Positions 8,415 to 15,767 of a stretch of DNA of 64,000 nt are shown here, piece after piece. How positions within the stretch are numbered: the stretch's first letter is position 1; the number at the start of each line of letters is the position of its first letter. Under the pieces are notes generated by a model that saw only the letters and a program-made list of their open reading frames with translations, ran no database searches and was not told the origin of the DNA. A program made the position numbers and the translations under genes. Source of the stretch: Candidatus Hydrogenedentota bacterium (GTDB lineage Bacteria > Hydrogenedentota > Hydrogenedentia > Hydrogenedentales > SLHB01); contig JAKPDK010000134.1 in NCBI GenBank assembly GCA_029552745.1, forward strand, positions 1 to 64,000, read 5' to 3'.

Positions 8415-10466
8415 TTAGTCGTTCTTATCAACGTTCGTTAGCAGTTCTTTCCATCCCGCGCCCCGCATTTCGCGATAAGCCAGGTAACCCATATCACAGA
8501 TGTTCTCGTGTTCCACCGATGCCCGATATTTCATCAATTTCTCCAAGGCACCTTGTGCCGCCTTTTTGGCAGATTCATCGGGTCTCCGTTTGTACGTTTT
8601 ATATGCGGACAGAGTTTCCAGCGTCAGCTCGACATTTCGTAAACCTTTTTCCAGGAAGGCGGCGCGGGCAGCCGCTTCGTCATTGTCCTGTGCGGCGTTT
8701 TGTGCGATCTGCAGTAACCGTCGTGCTTCGGTCAGCACTTCCGGTGTACAGATGCGATCCGCGATGAGGACATAGTCTTTGAATCCGCCGCCTCCTTCTT
8801 CCTCGTGAAATCTTCCGACATCTGCTTCTGTGAGTTTATTGCTAATCTTTTCCCAAAATTCAAAATAGCGCCGAACTGCCACTTTTGCCGGACCGAACGC
8901 CCGATAGTACTCATCAAGAATCTGTGCGGGTTTCCATTCGGGGTGGGTGTGGATGCGGGCAATCGTGTAAAGCGTGGGGCCCTGTGTTGCCCAAGCGCCG
9001 CAAAGGGAATCAAACGTGGTACCTATCATTCCTCGTTTTGCTGCATAGGAGAAATCGGCGGCAAACCGCTTGGCATAGAATATGGGGAGGTTATGTCCTG
9101 CAAGCATGAGGTTTGGGCGTAGCACCAATTGTGCACCCGCATGGCGCCAGCCTTGCCAGTTTTTCCGGAAGGTGCGGCTCATCTCTGTTGTATAGGGAAA
9201 CCACAATGGTGGCACAAAAGAAATAATGACGCCTTCATGTAAATGGGTTTGTTTTGGCGCTTCCCAATAGTTTGCATAGGCATAGCCAAATACCGTTGCG
9301 TGAGGGCAAACACCCCGAGCTAGTTGCAACACGGCGTTGTAAAACATTGCGTATCGGTCTGACAAGGAGGGTGCGTCTTCGGGAAGTACGACGCCACCCC
9401 AAGGCGTGCTGGTGCCGGCAATGCCGAAACCTTTTCCGTGAAACCTTTCCTTAAACGTGGGGATTTTCCCCTGGCTCCAATAGGGGGAAATGTCAAAGCG
9501 CGGGTCAGGGCTATCCCACGCTCGGCAAGAGGGGCAAGTGCATAGCCCTGGCGTGTCGTTTTCACACACATTGACCGGGGGAAGACTATCGCTCGAGACT
9601 CCCTTGATCTTTTCTTGCCAGTCTGCAACGATTTGTGCCCATAAAGACGGTTGAGAAAGGCAGAGGGCTACGTTTGTGCCGTCCCGGTCCCCGGCAAGAG
9701 GGATGCGGTTTCCATCAGGAAGAAGTGCGAAAAACTCTGGGTTCGTTTTGTGAAATCGTGCCCAGTAATCGCCGAACGTGTGACCATATTGAAGCGACTT
9801 TGTGGCGACTAACCGATGACGTAACAGCCAGGTATCTTGTTCTTTCAAGAACCGGTCGTGGTTAGAACTGTCTGCCCAACCGAATGTAGCCTCCCGAGAA
9901 AGCTGGGGAACAATCAGGCGCGCGTCTTGGAAGCGAGGCGCCCCGTGGCGTTCGCAGGGAGGCACCCGGATGGTCTTTTGGGTTGGAATGTATTCTCCGA
10001 GTCTGCCGGGCCAAAGCCATCGTACACCTAATTCATTCTCCAAAAAGTCATAGACCGCCCAGAGCGTTCCGTGCCAGGTAGGCTCGTCGTCCCCGCCGAC
10101 ATTTCCCGAAGTATCCCGTCCGACAAGATAGAGTCTCGACGCACGCGCGCAAACAAGATACCCCGCTGGAGGCAAGGCTGACAGGTCGATGCCATCCTTT
10201 ACAGAGGAAGATAGGAGCCCGAGAAAGATTTTATTTTGAAAATAGGTGTTGGGATCACTCTCTTTTCGAACGGGAAGCTTCGTACCAGATGCTCGTTCTA
10301 TGTGGTATTGCAACTCTTGTATTGCAAAGTCCAGCACGGGATAGGAAGAATCGGGGACGACGATTTCTGCGCACGCATTGCCATCTTGGACAAGTTCCAC
10401 GGCATGTCCCGAGGCTAAAGAAAAACAGTGTACCAGTAGTGTGGTGCTGACCAACGGGCTGAACAT
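8415..10466 (-). CDS. Secreted DUF4838 protein (glycosidase-like)
   Basis: 683 residues. The ATG at 10466 has GGAGTAC just upstream and starts a signal peptide (about 20 residues, ending near SGHA). An N-terminal domain follows (IVVPDSSYPVLDFAIQELQYHIERASG), of the alpha-glucuronidase N-terminal type that recurs in DUF4838 proteins. Next is LWAVYDFLENELGVRWLWPG, and then the central DUF4838 barrel with NDTPGLCTCPSC (two Cys pairs) and YAYANYWEAP. DUF4838 is a relative of TIM-barrel glycoside hydrolases common in polysaccharide degraders; its substrate is not established. A second DUF4838 protein sits at 39.4-42.0 kb but has a different N-terminal domain. The C-terminal 150 residues are helical. 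Likely periplasmic or secreted. Confidence 0.82.
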   Translation of the reverse strand: MFSPLVSTTLLVHCFSLASGHAVELVQDGNACAEIVVPDSSYPVLDFAIQELQYHIERASGTKLPVRKESDPNTYFQNKIFLGLLSSSVKDGIDLSALPPAGYLVCARASRLYLVGRDTSGNVGGDDEPTWHGTLWAVYDFLENELGVRWLWPGRLGEYIPTQKTIRVPPCERHGAPRFQDARLIVPQLSREATFGWADSSNHDRFLKEQDTWLLRHRLVATKSLQYGHTFGDYWARFHKTNPEFFALLPDGNRIPLAGDRDGTNVALCLSQPSLWAQIVADWQEKIKGVSSDSLPPVNVCENDTPGLCTCPSCRAWDSPDPRFDISPYWSQGKIPTFKERFHGKGFGIAGTSTPWGGVVLPEDAPSLSDRYAMFYNAVLQLARGVCPHATVFGYAYANYWEAPKQTHLHEGVIISFVPPLWFPYTTEMSRTFRKNWQGWRHAGAQLVLRPNLMLAGHNLPIFYAKRFAADFSYAAKRGMIGTTFDSLCGAWATQGPTLYTIARIHTHPEWKPAQILDEYYRAFGPAKVAVRRYFEFWEKISNKLTEADVGRFHEEEGGGGFKDYVLIADRICTPEVLTEARRLLQIAQNAAQDNDEAAARAAFLEKGLRNVELTLETLSAYKTYKRRPDESAKKAAQGALEKLMKYRASVEHENICDMGYLAYREMRGAGWKELLTNVDKND

Positions 10467-10563
10467 CTTATGTACTCCGAATTAGTGAAACCTTAGGTAG
10501 GATACCAAAGCGAATGGCAGAGAATGAATTTCGTGTCGGGATTGTTTTCCTAAGTAGGCAACT

Positions 10564-11196
10564 ATGGAGAAGTGTCTACTGAAAAAAGCAGCGCTGTTGT
10601 TCCTTTTGATTGTTGCAGGCTATGTGCGATGCGATGCGTCAAAGGCAACAGCCGAGCATAACCAGAACCCGCAGCGGGATACACCGACGGTTTCCCATGC
10701 GAGTGAGGAGAATAAGGTCATGTTGGAACGAGCCACCTTTGCCGCAGGGTGTTTTTGGGGTGTCGAGGCGACTTTTCGCAGTGTAAAAGGCGTGGTATCT
10801 ACGTCCGTAGGTTATACGGGCGGGTGGACAGAAAATCCCACGTATGAGATGGTTTGCACCGATAAGACGGGTCATGCCGAAGCCGTGGAGGTGGTTTTTG
10901 ATCCGCAGGTTGTAAGCTATGAAGACCTTCTCAACGTTTTCTGGGAATGTCACGATCCCACCCAGAAAAACAGGCAGGGTCCCGACATAGGGACGCAGTA
11001 CCGCTCTGCCATTTTCTATCACAGCCCCGAACAGGAAGAGGCGGGACGGCGCTCGAAGGAACAGCTCGAAAAGTCCGGTAAGTACAAGCGCCCCATCGTT
11101 ACCGAAATTGTTCCGGCTTCTATGTTTTGGCGTGCGGAGGAGTATCATCAGCAGTATTTGGAAAAACGCGGACTGGCAACTTGCTATATTCGTTAA
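10564..11196 (+). CDS. msrA: Exported peptide methionine sulfoxide reductase A
   Basis: The catalytic domain (about residues 55-208) carries the MsrA signature with nucleophilic Cys ([11 protein letters not shown]), then VGYTGG, THAEAVEV-like [32 protein letters not shown] and a terminal [12 protein letters not shown]. MsrA reduces the S-epimer of methionine sulfoxide. Unlike the usual cytosolic enzyme, this one begins with a hydrophobic leader ([18 protein letters not shown]), so it is probably secreted or anchored for periplasmic protein repair and would need an exported electron donor. A possible resolving Cys lies near the C-terminus (LATCYIR). It is divergent from the DUF4838 gene across a 97-base gap. 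No msrB is in the window. Confidence 0.93.
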   Translation: MEKCLLKKAALLFLLIVAGYVRCDASKATAEHNQNPQRDTPTVSHASEENKVMLERATFAAGCFWGVEATFRSVKGVVSTSVGYTGGWTENPTYEMVCTDKTGHAEAVEVVFDPQVVSYEDLLNVFWECHDPTQKNRQGPDIGTQYRSAIFYHSPEQEEAGRRSKEQLEKSGKYKRPIVTEIVPASMFWRAEEYHQQYLEKRGLATCYIR

Positions 11197-11474
11197 CCGT
11201 TGTCGGGTGACCCGGTGGGTCTATGGGAGCTTTTGCTAAACCAGGGTAGTAAAGCCGGTTCTGCTCCAGCCTTTGGTTTCTCCATTTAAGCATCCTTGCT
11301 TCGCCATCCCAGGGCTTCTGCACAAAACGCGGGTGGTTTCTCTTGGAAATTTGGGAAAAACCTCTATTTTGCACTGCGTGCTGGTTTGCTTCTGTTTCCT
11401 CAGGACTATAAAATAGCGAGGAAAGCAAGAGTTAACCGCGGCGATTGCCGCATACGTCGGAGGGAGAATACGTC

Positions 11475-12509
11475 ATGTCGAAGAAATTGCGTGTTGGTGT
11501 GATTGGGTGTGGTGCAATCGGTTCGCGTCTTCACGTGCCGGACTACAGCGTTTGCCCTTATGCTGAGATAGTGGCGCTTTGTGACATTATTCCGGCAAAA
11601 GCCAAAGAGGTTGCAGACAAGTGGGCGCCAAACGCGAAGATATATTCGGATTACAAAAAAATGCTGAAGGAAGCCGCCCTAGACTGTGTCACGGTGGCAG
11701 TTCCCAACTATCTTCATGCGCCGATCACCATTGCGGCTCTCAAAGCCGGCTGTAACGTTCTGGTCGAAAAGCCGATGGCGACGAGCGCTGCCGAGTCACG
11801 CGCGATGGTGGATACCGCGAAAAAGATGAAGCGTCTGCTGATGGTGAATCAAAGTCAGCGGAGATTTCCTGCGCATGTTAAAGCGAAAGAGGTTATCGAT
11901 AGTGGCATCATGGGCAGGATTATTCATGTAACCGCGCAATTTGGCCATGCGGGTCCTGAATACTGGAGCCCCACCGGCAAGTGGTTCTTTGACAAGAAAC
12001 AAGCACGTTTTGGAGCGATGGCAGACCTCGGCGTGCACAAGGCAGACTTGGTGCGTTTTCTTACCGGCAAAGAGGTGGCAGAGGTTTCTGCTTATACGGC
12101 ACGGTTGGAGAAAAAGAATGCGACGGTCGAAGATAACTTCGTTTCTTGTTTGAAGTTTACAGACGGTACTGTGGGGACATTGTGTTCTTCCTGGACCGTA
12201 AAGGGGATGGAAGCAAATTACACCATTCTGCACTGCGCGAATGGTTCACTTCGGATTTGTGAGATTCCGGGGAAGCCACTCGTAGCTAACTTGGTCAATC
12301 CGCACTGTGAGATCGTTTTTCTTGTGCCGCCTCCGGTGACGAACTATGAAGGTTCATGGGGATTGGATGTCAGTGGCGCCTTTGTTCGGGCGTGTTTGGG
12401 CATGGAAAAGCCGTTCTGCACGGGTGAGGAAGGCATGAAATCCTTGGACGTCATTCTTGCGGCGGAAAAATCGGCATTGACGGGGCGTTCCGTCAAGTTA
12501 AAGCACTAG
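11475..12509 (+). CDS. Gfo/Idh/MocA family oxidoreductase (cytosolic)
   Basis: The start is ATG 11475 with a strong GGAGGGA upstream; an earlier in-frame codon at 11445 lacks this. 344 residues. The Rossmann fold begins with VGVIGCGAIGSRLHV, followed by the family's EKPMA motif (residue about 97) after HAPITIAALKAG, and the GFO_IDH_MocA C-terminal domain with the DLGVHKADLVRFL segment. The family performs NAD(P)-dependent oxidation or reduction of sugars and inositols; the substrate cannot be assigned. The 278 bases before it hold no gene. It is followed 9 bases later by aroB, so the two are likely cotranscribed even though their pathways are unrelated. Confidence 0.92.
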   Translation: MSKKLRVGVIGCGAIGSRLHVPDYSVCPYAEIVALCDIIPAKAKEVADKWAPNAKIYSDYKKMLKEAALDCVTVAVPNYLHAPITIAALKAGCNVLVEKPMATSAAESRAMVDTAKKMKRLLMVNQSQRRFPAHVKAKEVIDSGIMGRIIHVTAQFGHAGPEYWSPTGKWFFDKKQARFGAMADLGVHKADLVRFLTGKEVAEVSAYTARLEKKNATVEDNFVSCLKFTDGTVGTLCSSWTVKGMEANYTILHCANGSLRICEIPGKPLVANLVNPHCEIVFLVPPPVTNYEGSWGLDVSGAFVRACLGMEKPFCTGEEGMKSLDVILAAEKSALTGRSVKLKH

Positions 12510-12518
12510 AGGGAATAG

Positions 12519-13607
12519 TTGGACACACTCACGATTAATCTTGGCGATCGCTCGTACCCAATCATCATTGGTGAGGGGGCGTTGTGTAAACTGCCGGAGG
12601 TTCTGACTTCGCTCCAAGCGAAAGGTACGGTTGGCTTGGTGACGGACACAAACGTGGGACCTTTGCACGGGGACAAGGTGGTAACCCAAATCCGCGAAAA
12701 AGGGCTGAACGTAAAGGTTTGTGTGCTTCCCGCCGGTGAACCGTACAAACGGTTGGCAGTCATTGAAGGGCTCTGCGAGGATTTCTTGCTGGCGGGTTTG
12801 GATCGAAGCAGTGTCATACTAGCCCTGGGGGGCGGTGTCGTTGGCGACGTCGCCGGCTTTGCGGCTGCTGTATATATGCGGGGAATCCGATTTATCCAGA
12901 TTCCCACAACCATTGTGGCACAGGTGGATTCGAGCGTCGGCGGGAAGACCGGGGTCAACTTGTCGGAAGCGAAGAATATTATTGGCGCTTTTCATCAACC
13001 TTCGGGTGTGGTCATAGACCTCTGTTTGTTAACGACGTTGCCTGATCGGGAACTTCGCGCTGGTTTGGCGGAGGTGATCAAACATGGTGTGATTGCCGAT
13101 GCGTCTCTGTTTGAGTACATGGAAGACCATGTCGATGCCCTGTTGAAAAAGGATTTGGCGGCATTAACGTATCCCATTCGGCGTTCCTGCGAAATCAAAG
13201 GCGCTATTGTAGAGGCGGATGAACGCGAGCAAGGGTTGCGTGCTAATCTCAATTACGGTCATACCTTTGGGCATGGAATTGAGGCGGCATCGGGGTACGA
13301 ACGGTTTTTGCACGGGGAAGCTGTTGCGCTGGGCATGTGTGCCGCAGCGGCGCTGGCAAACTCCTTAGGGCTGGTAGATGTCGCTTTTGTGGAGAGACAG
13401 CGTCGTTGTCTGCAACGGTATGGTTTGCCCACACATTGGCCGGATATGTCCGTTGATGCCGTATGGGAATCGATGCAACATGACAAGAAGGCAAAAGCCG
13501 GAAAGCTGAAATTTGTTCTTCCTGAGGGGTTCGGTAGAGTAGTGCATCGATCGGATGTCTCTGAGTCAGAAGTGCGGCGGGCTTTGGAGACCTTGTTGAC
13601 GGTGTAA
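12519..13607 (+). CDS. aroB: 3-dehydroquinate synthase
   Basis: Second step of the shikimate pathway: converts DAHP to 3-dehydroquinate using NAD and a divalent metal. 362 residues, standard length. Seen: the NAD-binding GGGVVGDVAGFAAAVYMRG, then PTTIVAQVDSSVGGKTGVNL, and the metal-binding region NYGHTFGHGIE with the conserved His residues. The best start is TTG 12519, since AGAGGGA lies just upstream and no ATG or GTG precedes the conserved N-terminal strands. The use of TTG may lower expression. It is nine bases after the MocA gene and 23 bases before the TPR gene. Confidence 0.97.
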   Translation: MDTLTINLGDRSYPIIIGEGALCKLPEVLTSLQAKGTVGLVTDTNVGPLHGDKVVTQIREKGLNVKVCVLPAGEPYKRLAVIEGLCEDFLLAGLDRSSVILALGGGVVGDVAGFAAAVYMRGIRFIQIPTTIVAQVDSSVGGKTGVNLSEAKNIIGAFHQPSGVVIDLCLLTTLPDRELRAGLAEVIKHGVIADASLFEYMEDHVDALLKKDLAALTYPIRRSCEIKGAIVEADEREQGLRANLNYGHTFGHGIEAASGYERFLHGEAVALGMCAAAALANSLGLVDVAFVERQRRCLQRYGLPTHWPDMSVDAVWESMQHDKKAKAGKLKFVLPEGFGRVVHRSDVSESEVRRALETLLTV

Positions 13608-13630
13608 CAAACCTGGGGATGGTAGCCGTT

Positions 13631-14455
13631 ATGGCGTTTGGCGGAGAAAATGCCGAAAGTTACTACGACGAAGGTCTGACAGCAAGTGTGAAAGGTGACA
13701 TCCCGCTTGCGATAGCGTGTTTTGAAAAGGCATTGGCGGCGGACCCGAATATGACGGCAGCCGCGCACCAACTCGGAAAGTGTGCCATGCGCACCGGGGA
13801 TTGGTCTCGTGCGGTTCAGCTATTGACTCGGGTCGTTCGGGCTCGTCCTCAGCAGATTCCGCCCAGGCTGGACTTGGGCGTGGCGTTGTTAGAAAGCGGC
13901 AAGATAGAGAACGCCCGTGCAGTTTTTGGAGAAGTGTTGGCTGCGGAGCCCAATAACCCACGCGCCCTGTTGGGATTTGCCCAGATTGAATTTGCTCAAG
14001 GCAATTGGCAGGGCGCTGCCGCTTTTGCGGAGCGTTCCCTTGCCGTGAGCGGTCCGAATTTCGCCGGGTTGTTTTTGTTGGGACGTGCTGCAAAGTTGAA
14101 AGGCGACCTCCCTGGGTCCCAAGCTGCGCTTTCCCAAGCCGACGCCTTGCTGGAAAAATCGCTGGAGGCGAACCCGAGCCAACCGGAACCCCATTTTCTT
14201 CGGGGCGAGCTACATTTCGCACGCGAGGACTTTGTTTCGGCAATAGACTGCTATCGCGCGGCGGAGAGCCGCATGTCCCGTGACGGGGTGTACAGCGCCT
14301 ATGGAATTACGTTCCAATTGTGCGATGTCTGGGCAAAATTGGGGATGTGTTACCACCGTTTGAACAAGAACGACCAGGCTCGGGAACTGGGTGCCCGCGT
14401 TTTGAGCATAGATCCTCACCATAAGGTGGGGCAATTTTTGAACTCGTTGACATGA
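13631..14455 (+). CDS. TPR-repeat protein
   Basis: About 274 residues made almost wholly of tetratricopeptide repeats (for example YYDEGLTASVKGDIPLAIACFEKALAADP, then AAHQLGKCAMRTGDWSRAV). At least six units are visible, ending with AKLGMCYHRLNKNDQA and a final helix. ATG 13631 is preferred because GGGGATGG lies eight bases before it; ATG 13619 has no such site. No signal peptide, so a cytosolic scaffold is likely. The ORF follows aroB by 23 bases and is followed 10 bases later by an unknown gene; the partner protein is not evident. Confidence 0.75.
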   Translation: MAFGGENAESYYDEGLTASVKGDIPLAIACFEKALAADPNMTAAAHQLGKCAMRTGDWSRAVQLLTRVVRARPQQIPPRLDLGVALLESGKIENARAVFGEVLAAEPNNPRALLGFAQIEFAQGNWQGAAAFAERSLAVSGPNFAGLFLLGRAAKLKGDLPGSQAALSQADALLEKSLEANPSQPEPHFLRGELHFAREDFVSAIDCYRAAESRMSRDGVYSAYGITFQLCDVWAKLGMCYHRLNKNDQARELGARVLSIDPHHKVGQFLNSLT

Positions 14456-14465
14456 GGACTTGGAC

Positions 14466-15122
14466 GTGGCGGACGTCAATCTGCAATTGGTGCGGGAGTT
14501 TTTCGAACTCAACATTTTCCGTGTGTTGACGAACTGGGACCAGGAACCTTGGCGGGAACATGCGGGTGAGCGATCGCCGCAACTATTTGTTGAAAACCCT
14601 CAACCACGGATTTCAGAAGAGGTACCGGTGGTGCTGCGTCCTGCCGATCTCGCCGCGATCGAGCGTGCCGTCGTTCATATTCGGGCATGGCACGCTGACC
14701 GGTTTTATCCTTCCGTGATAGAATCCAGTCCGGTATTGTCGCGATTTGAGGCAGATGAGGCATCGTCGCTTGCACGCGTTGTATTTGCTCATCAACCGTT
14801 CGTCACGATTTTGGTGATCTCTGAGTTGCCGGTCTCGCCTGAATTGAGGTCGCGATCGTTGTCCATGCTACAACACGCCGGAGTGGATCATGTGATCGAG
14901 TTTCCCCAGATTCTGAAAGATTTGCTGGATAGGGTGAGCATCGAAGGCAATTACGGTGCGTCTGTGACGCTGCAAATGCTTCGATTGTTGAAGCGGTACA
15001 AGTTCATTAGGAATCAGCAGCTCGAGTTCAGTTTTGTAGTAGACCCCCCTGTCCCGGTAGTTGCGCCTTGGGTTGAAGTGATCAACGAGCCGGTTTCGGA
15101 TGAAGAAAATACACCGACCTGA
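14466..15122 (+). CDS. Conserved-looking hypothetical protein
   Basis: About 218 residues. GTG 14466 with GAGGA seven bases upstream fits better than TTG 14460. Sequence is acidic and soluble, with one region of regular hydrophobic strands (VTILVISELPVSPELRSRSL) followed by a helical stretch. The middle (RPADLAAIERAVVHIRAWHADRF) also looks helical. No signal peptide, membrane segment or known motif. The C-terminus is proline-rich and acidic. It closely follows the TPR gene and ends convergently with the FHA gene. I do not recognise a family. Confidence 0.6.
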   Translation: MADVNLQLVREFFELNIFRVLTNWDQEPWREHAGERSPQLFVENPQPRISEEVPVVLRPADLAAIERAVVHIRAWHADRFYPSVIESSPVLSRFEADEASSLARVVFAHQPFVTILVISELPVSPELRSRSLSMLQHAGVDHVIEFPQILKDLLDRVSIEGNYGASVTLQMLRLLKRYKFIRNQQLEFSFVVDPPVPVVAPWVEVINEPVSDEENTPT

Positions 15123-15188
15123 CTCCCATGCCACGTGGATCTCTTGTATTGCTTTCTTAGAAAAAGGCGGTGTGTTGTGCCGACACGG

Positions 15189-15767
15189 CTAGCGCAAGAA
15201 ACGGGAAATTATATTCTGCCAAAGGTACTCGAAAAACCAACTCAAATACCAGCGAAACGCTGGCCAAAAGACGTACAGGCATACGAACAAGATCAGCACT
15301 CCCAGCCATGACGTCAGTAATCGTCCTATTGCCCACGCTACAAACGAGACGCTAGCGCGGATGCCTCTCGTTACAATTCGGAAACCATGACGGATCGCCC
15401 AGCCGATGTCCGTTTCAGATATGGTTCCTTCTGAGCGATGGGCAAGACCTTCCGGGGCACATGCCAGTGCAAAAACTGTTTCGCCTATTTTTAGTCGGTC
15501 ACCATCTCGTAATACGCGCGAGCGAATGCGGCCTGCCCGTTTTCCATTGACCCACACAGGCGCCCGAGATGCTTGACGAATGCGGTATCCATCTGAGACA
15601 ACGCTGACAAACGCATGGCAGGGTTCTACCTCGGCGTCAAAAACCACCGTGACTTCGCAACGTGGATCGCTACCGATATAAAACGGTGCACGTACAATCG
15701 GGAACTCGTTGCCATCTTCGGGACCATTAATGATCTCCAGACTATCGGTTGGTTTCAGTCGGCTCAC
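15189..15767 (-). CDS. FHA-domain protein with C-terminal membrane segments
   Basis: 192 residues. The forkhead-associated domain occupies about residues 10-105, with the phosphopeptide-binding core (YIGSDPRCEV, then EPCHAFVSV, then VWVNGK...LRDGDRLKIGETVF). The usual SRxHA motif is replaced by EPCHA, so the conserved Ser/Arg contact to phosphothreonine is partly lost. The C-terminal 65 residues contain two hydrophobic stretches (about 140-180) rich in Trp/Phe. A cytosolic FHA tethered to the inner membrane is inferred. It starts with GTG at 15767, overlapping the stop of the upstream Clp-type gene by four bases (GTGA), so the two are translationally coupled. Confidence 0.82.
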   Translation of the reverse strand: MSRLKPTDSLEIINGPEDGNEFPIVRAPFYIGSDPRCEVTVVFDAEVEPCHAFVSVVSDGYRIRQASRAPVWVNGKRAGRIRSRVLRDGDRLKIGETVFALACAPEGLAHRSEGTISETDIGWAIRHGFRIVTRGIRASVSFVAWAIGRLLTSWLGVLILFVCLYVFWPAFRWYLSWFFEYLWQNIISRFLR

